Assembly (NCBI GenBank): GCA_902563305.1
Contig: CACEWP010000001.1
Span: 79,886-143,885, forward strand
DNA from: an uncultured Alphaproteobacteria bacterium
GTDB lineage: Bacteria; Pseudomonadota; Alphaproteobacteria; Methylaequorales; Methylaequoraceae
Direction: 5' to 3'
DNA: 64,000 bases
Each line of letters starts with the position of its first letter. Position 1 is the first letter of the stretch. The translations under genes and the position numbers were made by a program. Shown here one piece after another: positions 54,582-63,786 of the stretch. The notes below the pieces were generated by a model, which saw only the letters and a program-made list of their open reading frames with translations, ran no database searches and was not told where the DNA came from.

Positions 54582-54614
54582 TAGTAATTAATAATTTAAT
54601 TTTGGATTAAAAAT

Positions 54615-56489
54615 TTGAAGGCTTTACGTTGGTTGCTAGTTATTTTTATTTGGCTTGTACTTATTTCAAGCATGGCAGTTACTTGGTCGCTTCTTAACTT
54701 ACCTGAAACAGAATCTATTCAAATTTCAAGACAACCTAGCATTACATTTCTAGATAAAGATGGAAGAATCATCGCCTCTTACGGAGATATTTATGGAAAA
54801 TCAATAAAATATAACAAATTACCTGAAAACTTAATTAATGCAGTAATAGTTACAGAAGACAAAAGATTTTTCAACCATTATGGAGTTGATTTTAAAGGGG
54901 TTCTTAGAGCAATCTATGTTAATCTAAAAGAAGGTAGAATAGTTCAAGGTGGAAGCACGATAACACAGCAATTAGCAAAGAATTTATTTTTAACTCCTGA
55001 AAGGTCATTTACAAGAAAACTACATGAATTAATTTTAAGTTTGTGGCTTGAATTAAGATTTACAAAAAAACAGATTTTGAGTATTTATTTAAATAGAGTG
55101 TACTTGGGCTCCGGAACTTATGGTGTTCAGGCTGCCTCAGAAAAATATTTTAATAAAAAAGTAGAAGACCTTAATCTTTATGAATGCGCTGTAATAGCGA
55201 GTCTTCTAAAAGCACCTTCAAGATATAATCCAATAGCTAATAAAAATTTATCTAAAGAAAGAGCGTCTTTAGTCCTAGAAAATATGGCTAAAAATAAGAT
55301 GATAAGTAAAAAGAATGTTAAATTAGCTAAATCTAATAATCAGAAATATTCAAAATTTACTACACCTCCAAAAAGCACTCGTTACTTCATTGATTGGTTA
55401 CTTCCTAGAGTAAAGTCATATGTAGGAGAAATAAACGAGGATCTAATAGTCAGAACAACTCTTGATGTGAAACTTCAAAAACTTGCTGAAGATTCTTTAA
55501 ATAGAATTACGATGAAGTATCCATCTGCAGACCAATCAGCTCTGGTTGGACTTAATTTGGACGGTGGAGTGATTTCAATGATTGGCGGACGTGATTATGG
55601 TGATTCTCAGTTTAATAGAGTTACACAGGCAAAAAGACAACCTGGATCAGCATTCAAATTGTTTGTATATCTCGCAGGACTAGAGAATGGATTAGATCCG
55701 CAGGATCTAATTTTAGACTCAAAAATAAACATAAATGGGTGGTCTCCAAAGAACTACAAAGATAAATACCTTGGTGAAGTAAGTGTTAAAGATGCTTTTT
55801 CAAAATCAATTAATACAGTAGCTGTTAAAATATCAGAAGAAATTGGAAGAGAGAAAGTAATAAAAATGGCAAAACTTATGGGTATCACAAGTCCAATACT
55901 TAATTCACCATCATTGGCATTGGGAACTTCAGAAGTAAATCTTCTAGAACTAACTGCAGCTTATGATGTACTCGCAAATAATGGAAATGGTGTATTTGTT
56001 CATGGCATTAGATCTATAGAAAATACTGAGGGAAAAAACTTATTTACCAGAAAAATTCAAGGCCCAGGAAGGATTTTAAACTCTAATGTAGTTAGAACTA
56101 TGACAGAGATGATGGAAGAAACTATTATAAGTGGTACAGGCAAGCAAGCGAAAATAAATAGACCAGCAGCAGGAAAAACTGGCACAAGTCAATCGCTTCG
56201 AGATGCATGGTTTGTTGGATTTACGTCAAATATTGTTGTTGGTGTGTGGTTTGGAAATGATGATGATTCACCAATGAAAGAGATCACTGGTGGAACAGCT
56301 CCAGCTGTGTTGTGGGGAGAATTTATGAAAAGAGCACATAAAAATATTCAACCTCAAGCATTAAATTATGGTATAGAAAACTCAGACTCTTTAATTGAAA
56401 CACGAAATAAGATAAAAAAAATAATTGAAAAATCTAAGTCCAAAACAAAGAAAAATGTTTTTGAGACAATATTAGAAAATTTTTTTTAA
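54615..56489 (+). CDS. class A penicillin-binding protein (PBP1A-type)
   Basis: A 624-residue bifunctional cell-wall synthase. An N-terminal membrane anchor precedes the transglycosylase domain (EDKRFFNHYGVDFKGVLRA with Glu81; GGSTITQQLAKNLFL). The transpeptidase motifs are SAFK near residue 344, SINT and KTGTSQ near residue 520. It polymerises and crosslinks peptidoglycan in the periplasm. It starts with TTG 33 bp after gyrB. It is shorter than E. coli PBP1A and lacks the large inserts. Confidence 0.92.
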   Translation: MKALRWLLVIFIWLVLISSMAVTWSLLNLPETESIQISRQPSITFLDKDGRIIASYGDIYGKSIKYNKLPENLINAVIVTEDKRFFNHYGVDFKGVLRAIYVNLKEGRIVQGGSTITQQLAKNLFLTPERSFTRKLHELILSLWLELRFTKKQILSIYLNRVYLGSGTYGVQAASEKYFNKKVEDLNLYECAVIASLLKAPSRYNPIANKNLSKERASLVLENMAKNKMISKKNVKLAKSNNQKYSKFTTPPKSTRYFIDWLLPRVKSYVGEINEDLIVRTTLDVKLQKLAEDSLNRITMKYPSADQSALVGLNLDGGVISMIGGRDYGDSQFNRVTQAKRQPGSAFKLFVYLAGLENGLDPQDLILDSKININGWSPKNYKDKYLGEVSVKDAFSKSINTVAVKISEEIGREKVIKMAKLMGITSPILNSPSLALGTSEVNLLELTAAYDVLANNGNGVFVHGIRSIENTEGKNLFTRKIQGPGRILNSNVVRTMTEMMEETIISGTGKQAKINRPAAGKTGTSQSLRDAWFVGFTSNIVVGVWFGNDDDSPMKEITGGTAPAVLWGEFMKRAHKNIQPQALNYGIENSDSLIETRNKIKKIIEKSKSKTKKNVFETILENFF

Positions 56490-57083
56490 TATTGTAGATT
56501 TTATGTTTGAATTAAAATCATCAGGACGAAAGTGAGAAATATATTTGTCGTTCTTATCAACTAAAAAAAATAAAGAACTGTGATCAACTAAATAATTTTG
56601 ATCATCTTTAGAACTTTTATTTTTCTTTACATATATTCTGTATTTTCTAACCACACTCTCTATTTCTTTATTCGTTCCAGTTAAACCAATTATTGAGGGA
56701 TTGAAGTTTTCGAGAAAGCTTCGAATTTGATCTGGCTGATCCCTTTCAGGATCAACCGTTATAAAAATAAATTTTAAGTTTTGAAGTATTTCGGGGTTTT
56801 CGTCTATGAAGTGTGATAGTTTTAATATATCGAAGGGACAAACATCGGGGCAATAAGTATATCCAAAATAAATAAGTTTATTTTTATCTATTGATTGAGA
56901 ATTAAATCTGGCGTTATTTTGATCAGTAAGTAAGAAACCTCCACCTATGTTGGTACTAATCTTGTTAGCCCTATTTTGAATTTTTTCAATTGCTATTATT
57001 CCGATACTTATAACTATTACTAGAACAAGCATAAGAGAAAGATTTTTTTTAAATATCGGTTTATAGTTTTTCATCATTTTCAA
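56472..57083 (-). CDS. SCO1/SenC-family copper chaperone
   Basis: A 203-residue thioredoxin-fold protein anchored by one N-terminal helix (LSLMLVLVIVISIGIIAIE). Copper ligands are the CPDVC motif (Cys78, Cys82) in GYTYCPDVCPFD and the His in LVDHSSLFFLVD. It delivers copper to cytochrome oxidase; no oxidase genes are nearby. It converges on the PBP gene (18-bp overlap) and overlaps the methylase upstream by 23 bp. Confidence 0.92.
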   Translation of the reverse strand: MKMMKNYKPIFKKNLSLMLVLVIVISIGIIAIEKIQNRANKISTNIGGGFLLTDQNNARFNSQSIDKNKLIYFGYTYCPDVCPFDILKLSHFIDENPEILQNLKFIFITVDPERDQPDQIRSFLENFNPSIIGLTGTNKEIESVVRKYRIYVKKNKSSKDDQNYLVDHSSLFFLVDKNDKYISHFRPDDFNSNIKSTILKKIF

Positions 57084-57744
57084 TAACTATATATGCAGGC
57101 ATGTTATAATTAGCAATTGTTTTAGTGTATGACTTTACACTTCTCTTCATCTTGCCATCTGAAAACAAACTAAGTTTTAATTTTATTCCAAAAGGTAGAT
57201 CTTTTAAAAAAAGAAGTATCTTTTTAAGGTCATTCTTATTCTCTACAAAAATAACCAGTTTCTCAAAATATAGATTATTTATAATTTCAAGAACTTTTAC
57301 TTTATTAAATTTTTTAAGAAAAGATGATGAGAAATTTTTCTCTCTATTTGTTAATAAATTAGAATTAATATTCATATAGTTTACCACTTTTATAACACCA
57401 GATATTATTCTACATTCTATATTATTTTTTTTAAAAAATTCTTGTTGTTCTGGACCTCTACAATCAATATCAGGGTCTCCATCAAATAAATGTGTGATTG
57501 TATCATGTGAATTAAATATTTTTAAAATTTTAAACCATAAATTTTTATCATTTTTTTTTGCAAGATCTTCTTGGAAATAAATATTTTTATTATTAATTAC
57601 CTTCAGATATTTTTTATTAAATTCTTTTGAAATTATTATGGAATCAGAATTTTGAATTGTTTCAATAGCATGGATTGTACAATCTAGAATATCCGAAGGG
57701 TTTGTGCCTACTAAAAAGATTTTTTTTTTGCATTGCAAGATCAT
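57061..57744 (-). CDS. divergent tetrapyrrole methylase-family protein
   Basis: A 227-residue protein with the layout of SUMT/precorrin methylases. An N-terminal loop VGTNPSDILDCTIHAIETIQ stands for the usual G-x-GPGD-x-x-LT pattern. HLFDGDPDIDCRGPEQQEF matches the GDP-x-x-x-R region, followed by IISGV. The SAM-binding GPGD and GGDP signatures are eroded, so activity is uncertain. The CbiX chelatase gene just beyond the ankyrin gene suggests a link with siroheme or a related tetrapyrrole. It is co-directional with and overlaps the SCO gene. Confidence 0.6.
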   Translation of the reverse strand: MILQCKKKIFLVGTNPSDILDCTIHAIETIQNSDSIIISKEFNKKYLKVINNKNIYFQEDLAKKNDKNLWFKILKIFNSHDTITHLFDGDPDIDCRGPEQQEFFKKNNIECRIISGVIKVVNYMNINSNLLTNREKNFSSSFLKKFNKVKVLEIINNLYFEKLVIFVENKNDLKKILLFLKDLPFGIKLKLSLFSDGKMKRSVKSYTKTIANYNMPAYIVIENDEKL

Positions 57745-57765
57745 ATAATGATATGAATAAGTAAA

Positions 57766-58341
57766 ATGTTAATAAAAAACCATATTTTTTTTTTTTTTTT
57801 GATTTTTTTATGTATAACAACAAATAAATTCGTATTCTCTGTTGATGACAGCGATATTCTAATCGACAGAGTCTTTATGACAGCCGTAAAAAAATCAAAC
57901 TATCAAAAAGTTGAGGAAATGCTGGATAAAGATGCAGCAATAAATCATAAAGATTCTGATAAATTAGTTGCTTTGGCTTATGCATTAGAAAATGACGACA
58001 GAAAGATGTTTAGACTATTAGTTTCAAACGGAGCTAATCCAAAAGCTAGAATTCTTAATAAGAGTTCTCTTTTGATATATTACGTTACAATGAATAAATA
58101 TTCTCTTATTCAAGATTTACTTAAATCTGGAGTTGATCCAAACTTTCAAGATAGACTTGGAATGACAGCATTAATGCATAGTATTGAAAAAGCAAACGTA
58201 AATGCTGTTAATATTCTTATTAAGCAAGAAATTAACGAAGATATAACTGATTTTTCTGGAAAAACAATCTATGACTATTCAAAAGTATCACGAAATTTAC
58301 TAATAAAAAAGCTAATTGAGACTTCAAATTTTAATAATTAA
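57766..58341 (+). CDS. exported ankyrin-repeat protein
   Basis: A 191-residue protein: signal peptide (about 1-25), then about four ankyrin repeats, e.g. KLVALAYALENDDRKMFRLL and GMTALMHSIEKANVNAV-type units with GANPKAR and GVDPNFQDR turns. Ankyrin repeats bind other proteins, here in the periplasm; partner unknown. Codons 7-12 contain 16 consecutive T, so slippage could shift the frame. It converges with cbiX (18-bp overlap). Confidence 0.8.
   Translation: MLIKNHIFFFFLIFLCITTNKFVFSVDDSDILIDRVFMTAVKKSNYQKVEEMLDKDAAINHKDSDKLVALAYALENDDRKMFRLLVSNGANPKARILNKSSLLIYYVTMNKYSLIQDLLKSGVDPNFQDRLGMTALMHSIEKANVNAVNILIKQEINEDITDFSGKTIYDYSKVSRNLLIKKLIETSNFNN
57785..57800 (+). repeat. 16-T homopolymer in the ankyrin gene
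   Basis: Sixteen T in a row encode the phenylalanine run in the signal peptide of the ankyrin-repeat protein. A one-base change would put the rest of the gene out of frame, so this is a possible phase-variation site or a sequencing weak spot. Confidence 0.9.
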
Positions 58342-59046
58342 CTTTTGAAAGATAGACTCAATGATTTCATCATAATGTGCAAGAGGTTTGAGATTTTCTG
58401 TTGTGGTAATTTTTGAGAAAGTTTCGATATTCTTCTTATATAAATAACCGTTAAAAAAAAAGACAGGGTGCAAAAGAACTTTAGCAGAATGATTTTCAAG
58501 GTGATTAATCTCTTTAAAGACATTCTTTTCGTCTCCCACAAAATGGAAAATTTTTTTTGGAATTTTCAGGCTAGAAGATAGTTTATTTGTATAGATTTCT
58601 AATTCTTTTTTTACTTTTCTATTTTTACTAAAAGAGCAAGAAGTAATAAGTATATCAAATTTTTCAGAATATTTATTTTTTATAATTTTTAGTATGTTTG
58701 GAAAAATATCATTAATTAAAGATAATTTATTAATTAAAACAAATTCCTTGTTTGTGTTTTGGAGTAAACTTAAAATCTTTTCATTAACATCTTCTAACAT
58801 ATGCCTTCCCTCAAACAGAAGAAGTGGAAAAATTAAAACTTTTTTATATATTCCCTTAACTCTATCTACACATTCTTCGATTGAAGGTTTATTTATTTCA
58901 ATAAAACATTCATAAATATTGAGCCGCAATTTTTTTGACAATACTTCTTTAAGCTTAACCACCTCTGAGAGGTAATTTAAATTCCTGGATCCATGTCCGC
59001 ATAAAACAATGGCTAACTCGTTATCTGACTCTTTCGTAATCATCAA
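58324..59046 (-). CDS. cbiX: CbiX-type sirohydrochlorin chelatase
   Basis: A 240-residue two-repeat chelatase. Metal-binding segments are VLCGHGSRN near the N-terminus, FPLLLFEGRHMLED and a second-half HPVFFFNGYLY. Family members insert cobalt or ferrous iron (as SirB) into sirohydrochlorin. With no cobalamin genes here, siroheme is as likely as cobalamin. It overlaps the SYLF gene upstream by 26 bp in the same direction. Confidence 0.82.
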   Translation of the reverse strand: MMITKESDNELAIVLCGHGSRNLNYLSEVVKLKEVLSKKLRLNIYECFIEINKPSIEECVDRVKGIYKKVLIFPLLLFEGRHMLEDVNEKILSLLQNTNKEFVLINKLSLINDIFPNILKIIKNKYSEKFDILITSCSFSKNRKVKKELEIYTNKLSSSLKIPKKIFHFVGDEKNVFKEINHLENHSAKVLLHPVFFFNGYLYKKNIETFSKITTTENLKPLAHYDEIIESIFQKLIIKI

Positions 59047-59722
59047 TTCTATTCAAGATTTTAGAAAGGCTAGATATTCCTTTAGAGATTGATTTATTTT
59101 CTAAAATTTCTTTAGAAGAAAACTCTTTTCCATGAATGACATTATTTAAATCATTTCTAGGTTGAAGATACGTCCCCTCTAAAGATCCTCCAACAAATAA
59201 ACCTGCATTATCAGAAAAAGAATAAATATCAGCTAGTCTAATTGTACTTTCAGCTGAATAACCGACCCCCGAATTTATCATTGCCGTATCAACATCAACT
59301 CCTAATTTAACTCTTTCTTTTAAAATTGAATTCAAGCCTCTGTTTGTCATTATAGTCATTGCAACTTGGGCAGATTTGATTCCAATTTGTAGACCAAAAC
59401 TAAGACCTCCAATAGAATAAAAGAAGGGACCTGAGAAGTCGCTTTCCGATCTCCTAATTAATAAAACACCATTTCCACCTTTGGCTCCGAAAATCAATCC
59501 TCCCTCATATAATTCTGGAAAAATTAAAATAGCTCTAGAATTTTTTAAATAGTCTTTTAGATTTGTTAATTCATCATTGGAGATTAAATTTTTTAGGCTT
59601 TTTTCCGAAGAATGAATTAATTTCATCGCTGTTACTTTTTCATCATTATCTGAAAATGATAAATTTGGGTAGGAAAAAGTACAAATAAGAAATAATATAA
59701 ATTTTAAAATGGAATATCTCAT
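59021..59722 (-). CDS. exported SYLF-domain lipid-binding protein
   Basis: A 233-residue protein with a signal peptide (ILKFILFLICTFSYPNLSFS) and a SYLF (Ysc84/DUF500) domain: GLIFGAKGGNGVLLIRR, GGLSFGLQIGIKSAQVAM and LADIYSFSDNAGLFVGGSLEG. The domain binds phospholipid membranes in eukaryotes; bacterial roles are unclear. Divergent from the DUF2141 gene across 60 bp. Confidence 0.85.
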   Translation of the reverse strand: MRYSILKFILFLICTFSYPNLSFSDNDEKVTAMKLIHSSEKSLKNLISNDELTNLKDYLKNSRAILIFPELYEGGLIFGAKGGNGVLLIRRSESDFSGPFFYSIGGLSFGLQIGIKSAQVAMTIMTNRGLNSILKERVKLGVDVDTAMINSGVGYSAESTIRLADIYSFSDNAGLFVGGSLEGTYLQPRNDLNNVIHGKEFSSKEILENKSISKGISSLSKILNRIDDYERVR

Positions 59723-59782
59723 TTTAGATGATATTAATCATACTAATTTTGTTATTATTAATATATAAAAAAATTGAAAATA

Positions 59783-60208
59783 ATGAAAATATATACATCA
59801 ATCATAATCTTAATTACAATTTTAATTGATTTTAAAGTCGATGCTGGTCAGATTAAAATCACGGTTTCTAACATTGAAGAGGAAAAAGGAGCAATTCATT
59901 ACGGAATATATAATGATTCCAATCTATTTCCTGAAGAAGAAGGAAAAATACTTGGAGGTTTTAAGGAAGTTTCAGAAGTAGTTAAAGATGGTTTTATAAT
60001 TAATAATCTTCAGGAGTCCAATTATGCAATCGCAATTTATCATGATAAAAATTCTAATAGTAAGTTTGATACTTTTCTTGCAATCCCAAAGGAAAAATAT
60101 GGATTCAGTAATAATGCTAAAGTATTCTTTGGTCCGCCAAAATTTGAAGATGCATCTTTTTTTGTTGGGAGGGATTCAATTATTGAGATTAGCATTGAAT
60201 TAAGATGA
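59783..60208 (+). CDS. exported DUF2141 family protein
   Basis: A 141-residue protein with a signal peptide ending VDA and a beta-sandwich body typical of DUF2141: [21 protein letters not shown], then [31 protein letters not shown]. The function is unknown. The ATG at 59783 is preferred to an in-frame TTG three codons earlier. It overlaps the UXS gene as ATGA. Confidence 0.85.
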   Translation: MKIYTSIIILITILIDFKVDAGQIKITVSNIEEEKGAIHYGIYNDSNLFPEEEGKILGGFKEVSEVVKDGFIINNLQESNYAIAIYHDKNSNSKFDTFLAIPKEKYGFSNNAKVFFGPPKFEDASFFVGRDSIIEISIELR

Positions 60209-61155
60209 AAAAAAGAATTTTAGTAACGGGAGGAGCAGGTTTTATTGGCTCTTTTCTATGTGAAAGTTTGATAAATGACGGTCATTACGTGATTTGTTGC
60301 GATAATTTCTACACAGGAAGTGAAGAAAATCTAAAGAATATATACAATCATAAGAACTTTGAGTTACTCAGACATGACATAACTTTCCCACTTTACGTTG
60401 AAGTCGACCAGATATATAATTTTGCCTGCCCTGCATCACCTATTCATTATCAAAACGACCCTGTACAAACTATTAAAACATGTGTTCATGGTGCAATTAA
60501 TATGTTGGGACTGGCTAAGAGAACTAAAGCCAGAATTATGCAAGCTTCAACATCAGAAATTTATGGTGATCCAGAAATACACCCGCAAAATGAATCCTAC
60601 AAGGGAGCTGTTAGTATAGAGGGTCCTAGAGCATGCTACGATGAAGGAAAAAGATGTGCTGAGACAATTTTTTGGGATTACCGTAGACAGCATAAACTAG
60701 ATATCAGAGTAATTAGAATTTTTAATACTTTTGGTCCAAGAATGCAGCCTAATGACGGCAGAGTTGTATCAAATTTTATTTTGCAAGCTCTTACAAATGA
60801 AAATATTACAGTGTATGGAAAAGGACAACAAACAAGATCATTTTGCTACATTGATGACTTAGTCTCGGGGATATTAAAAATGATGAAAAAAGAAGAATTT
60901 TCTGGTCCCATAAATCTTGGAAATCCAAGTGAAATTTCCATTTTAGATTTAGCAAACGAAATAATAAATTTGACCGGAAGTAAATCAAAAATAATTTATA
61001 ATGATTTACCAATTGACGATCCTCAAATGAGGTGTCCTGATATTTCCTTGGCTAATAAGGTATTAGGTTGGTCCCCAAGATTTGACAGAAAAGGTGGACT
61101 TAAAAAAACAATTAAGTATTTTGATTCTCTGTTGAAGAAGGGGTTGATTTCTTAG
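60205..61155 (+). CDS. UDP-glucuronate decarboxylase (UDP-xylose synthase)
   Basis: A 316-residue short-chain dehydrogenase/epimerase. NAD motif [17 protein letters not shown] signatures [36 protein letters not shown] (catalytic Tyr and Lys) and [15 protein letters not shown]. It converts UDP-glucuronate to UDP-xylose for surface glycans. No UDP-glucose dehydrogenase gene is in the window. It ends one base before hldE. Confidence 0.9.
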   Translation: MKKRILVTGGAGFIGSFLCESLINDGHYVICCDNFYTGSEENLKNIYNHKNFELLRHDITFPLYVEVDQIYNFACPASPIHYQNDPVQTIKTCVHGAINMLGLAKRTKARIMQASTSEIYGDPEIHPQNESYKGAVSIEGPRACYDEGKRCAETIFWDYRRQHKLDIRVIRIFNTFGPRMQPNDGRVVSNFILQALTNENITVYGKGQQTRSFCYIDDLVSGILKMMKKEEFSGPINLGNPSEISILDLANEIINLTGSKSKIIYNDLPIDDPQMRCPDISLANKVLGWSPRFDRKGGLKKTIKYFDSLLKKGLIS

Positions 61156-61156
61156 T

Positions 61157-62575
61157 ATGGTTGGAAAAGTTTTGTGTATAGGAGATATTATTCTTGATTC
61201 ATATTGTCATGGTGAAGTTAGAAGAATTTCTCCAGAGGCGCCAATACCTGTTCTTAAAATCAACAACAATAAGTATGAAGTTTTAGGTGGATGTGGAAAT
61301 GTTGCTAGAAATATCTGCGCATCTGGGAGTAAATGTCATGTGATAACAGTATCTGGAGATGACGAGGAAGCTTTGGTTCTTAGGAGATTATTAAATCAAT
61401 CAAAGAAACTTTCTTATGATCTAATTATTGATAAAGATCGTTGTACAACCAAAAAAACAAGGTTTGTTTCAGAAAACCAACAAATTCTTAGAGTTGATAG
61501 AGAGAATAACAACCCTATCAATTATAAATTGGAGTCAAAAATTCTAAAAATATTTAAAAAAAAGATTAACAATTTTGATGTTGTTGTAATTTCAGATTAC
61601 AGCAAAGGGATTCTGACGGACAACCTTTTGAAAGTGGTTATAGATATTTCAAATAAAAAGAAAAAAAAAATAATTGTTGATCCAAAGAAATTTAGTTTTT
61701 TACCATATAAAGGTGCAACAATAATAACTCCAAATTATAATGAACTTCTTCAAGCATCTAATTTTAATAAAGATAAAAATAAAGACGAGGAATCCAAAAT
61801 AGTTATTAGGTTATCTAGAAAATTAATAAAGGAATTGAATTTTGATGCAGTTATTACAACAAGGAGTTCTGATGGCATTTCTATAGTAGATAAGAAAAAT
61901 AGAAACCTTCACTTACCCTCAAAAGCTAAGGAGGTGTATGATGTTTCCGGAGCAGGAGACACTGTAATTGCATACATTGCCTCTGGTCTTGCAAACGGGA
62001 GACCTTTATTTAATGCAACTGAGATAGCAAACGATGCAGCAGGAATTGCCGTTGCAAAGTTTGGCACAACTGTTGTAAACGAAAATGACCTATTAAATAA
62101 AGATGAAAATGATAAAATATGTAATATGGAACAAATTACCTTAGAATTAAAAAGGAATTCTTTTAAAAAAATTGGATTTACAAATGGATGTTTTGATTTA
62201 ATTCATCAAGGTCATGTTTCCTATTTAAAAGAAGCAAGAAAGAGGTGTGATCTTTTAATTCTTGGACTTAATAGTGACACATCAATTAGAAAAATTAAAG
62301 GTAAAGAAAGGCCAATTTTAAAGCAATCTGAGAGGCTAACGATTCTAAAAAACTTCAACTTTATTGACCGTATTATAGTTTTTAATGAAGAAACTCCCAT
62401 AAAAATAATAAAGAAAATAAAACCAAATGTAATTTTCAAAGGAGATGACTATACTTTAAAAGATGTAATTGGCTATAAGGAAATTAGAAAATGGGGAGGG
62501 GAGGTTGAGTTGATTAAATGTGTTAAAGGTAAATCAACTTCAAATATTATTAGGAAAATTAAGAATGCAACTTAG
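61157..62575 (+). CDS. hldE: bifunctional heptose-7-phosphate kinase/heptose-1-phosphate adenylyltransferase
   Basis: A 472-residue two-domain enzyme. The N-terminal ribokinase-type domain has GGCGNVARNICA and DVSGAGDTVIAYIASGLA. The C-terminal nucleotidyltransferase has TNGCFDLIHQGHVSYLKEAR. It makes ADP-heptose for the inner core of lipopolysaccharide, so this organism should build a heptose-containing LPS. It overlaps the HAD gene by 11 bp; gmhA and gmhB are not seen here, though that HAD enzyme might be a stand-in. Confidence 0.95.
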   Translation: MVGKVLCIGDIILDSYCHGEVRRISPEAPIPVLKINNNKYEVLGGCGNVARNICASGSKCHVITVSGDDEEALVLRRLLNQSKKLSYDLIIDKDRCTTKKTRFVSENQQILRVDRENNNPINYKLESKILKIFKKKINNFDVVVISDYSKGILTDNLLKVVIDISNKKKKKIIVDPKKFSFLPYKGATIITPNYNELLQASNFNKDKNKDEESKIVIRLSRKLIKELNFDAVITTRSSDGISIVDKKNRNLHLPSKAKEVYDVSGAGDTVIAYIASGLANGRPLFNATEIANDAAGIAVAKFGTTVVNENDLLNKDENDKICNMEQITLELKRNSFKKIGFTNGCFDLIHQGHVSYLKEARKRCDLLILGLNSDTSIRKIKGKERPILKQSERLTILKNFNFIDRIIVFNEETPIKIIKKIKPNVIFKGDDYTLKDVIGYKEIRKWGGEVELIKCVKGKSTSNIIRKIKNAT

Positions 62576-63320
62576 CGCGGTTTTGTTTGACGTAGATGGT
62601 ACAATTGCGGAAACTGAGGATCTTCATCGAAGATCCTTTAATGAATCTTTCAAAGAATTTAACTTGGATTGGTTTTGGGATGAGGCAATTTATAGAGAAC
62701 TAATTAATATCGGCGATGGAAAAGATAGAATTGAACATTACATTAAACGTGCCTGGCCAGAAATGCAGGAATATAAAAATCTAAATAAATATATTGGTTC
62801 AATTCATAAAGTAAAAAATGAAATTTTCAAAGATCTGATATTAGAATGTGATGTCAGAACAAGACCTGGAGTTATAAGACTAATAGAAGATTTGAAGAAA
62901 CATAATGTCAGAATTGCAATAGTTTCATCAACGACTCAAGAGGACCTTATGACTCTTTTCAAGAAAGGATTAAAATTAGATCCTAATTCAATGTTTGATC
63001 TTGTAGCTCATGGAGATTGTACAAAAAAAAAAAGACCGTCTCCTGAAATTTATGAATGGATACTTGAAAAATTACGATTGCCTCCACAATTGTGTGTTGC
63101 AATAGAAGATTCACTTAGAGGTGCTAAATCCGCTATGAATGCCGATATAAATGTTCTTGTAACTCCTTCTTTTTATACCAAAGATGAGGATTTTGATGAA
63201 GCAAAAGTTGTTGTTTCAAGTTTAGGTGAATCCCATCAACCTTTTGAAATAGTAAAAGGTAATGTATTTGGGAATAAAATGGTTAACTATAATCTTCTTA
63301 ATGAATTAATTAATAATTAG
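62565..63320 (+). CDS. HAD-family phosphatase, CbbY-like
   Basis: A 251-residue HAD hydrolase with motif I LFDVDGTIAETEDLHRRSFN, motif II VSS, motif III Lys in KKKRPSPEIYEWIL and motif IV IEDSLRGAKSA. The closest pattern is CbbY (xylulose-bisphosphate phosphatase) of Calvin-cycle bacteria, but no other such genes are present and sugar-phosphate specificity is hard to read. ATG at 62565 is chosen over 62520 because the fold begins there. Confidence 0.82.
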   Translation: MQLSAVLFDVDGTIAETEDLHRRSFNESFKEFNLDWFWDEAIYRELINIGDGKDRIEHYIKRAWPEMQEYKNLNKYIGSIHKVKNEIFKDLILECDVRTRPGVIRLIEDLKKHNVRIAIVSSTTQEDLMTLFKKGLKLDPNSMFDLVAHGDCTKKKRPSPEIYEWILEKLRLPPQLCVAIEDSLRGAKSAMNADINVLVTPSFYTKDEDFDEAKVVVSSLGESHQPFEIVKGNVFGNKMVNYNLLNELINN

Positions 63321-63739
63321 ACATAAAAGTAGATTACTGAAAGACATATAATTTGTGAAATAAAAATCAGAACGCTGAATGTATGTAAAAATTCAAATTT
63401 CTTTTTTTGTTTTTTATTTTTCACTTTGATATCACTTACAGCGTTAATCCATTTCACAAGATATTGTCTTGAAAATAAAAACCCTGAAGAAACCAGTAAA
63501 ACTATTAAACCAAGTATGAGTTCGTAGAAAATAATTAGTAGACCGACAATTAGACTTAAAATATGAGCCCATAAATAGATTTTAGGGAAAATATTTCGTA
63601 TAAAAATTCTTGCATTTTTCTGATCTAAATTTACGAAGGTAGTGGGAGCTACTATTATTGAGAAGAAAATTAAGCTTCCTACAAGAAATGGAATTAAAAA
63701 TTTAACAATTATAAATACTAAGTTTTGTAGATCTGGCAT
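63317..63739 (-). CDS. DUF4149-type membrane protein
   Basis: A 140-residue protein with four hydrophobic helices. VGSLIFFSIIVAPTTF near the N-terminus followed by a conserved R-x-IFPKIY-type segment is what DUF4149/TMEM205-like proteins show. Function unknown. It converges with the HAD gene (4-bp overlap) and is divergent from fxsA. Confidence 0.65.
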   Translation of the reverse strand: MPDLQNLVFIIVKFLIPFLVGSLIFFSIIVAPTTFVNLDQKNARIFIRNIFPKIYLWAHILSLIVGLLIIFYELILGLIVLLVSSGFLFSRQYLVKWINAVSDIKVKNKKQKKKFEFLHTFSVLIFISQIICLSVIYFYV

Positions 63740-63786
63740 ATTAAAATCAGTTTCAAAATTTTTAGATAAATGTTAATAAATGGTTT

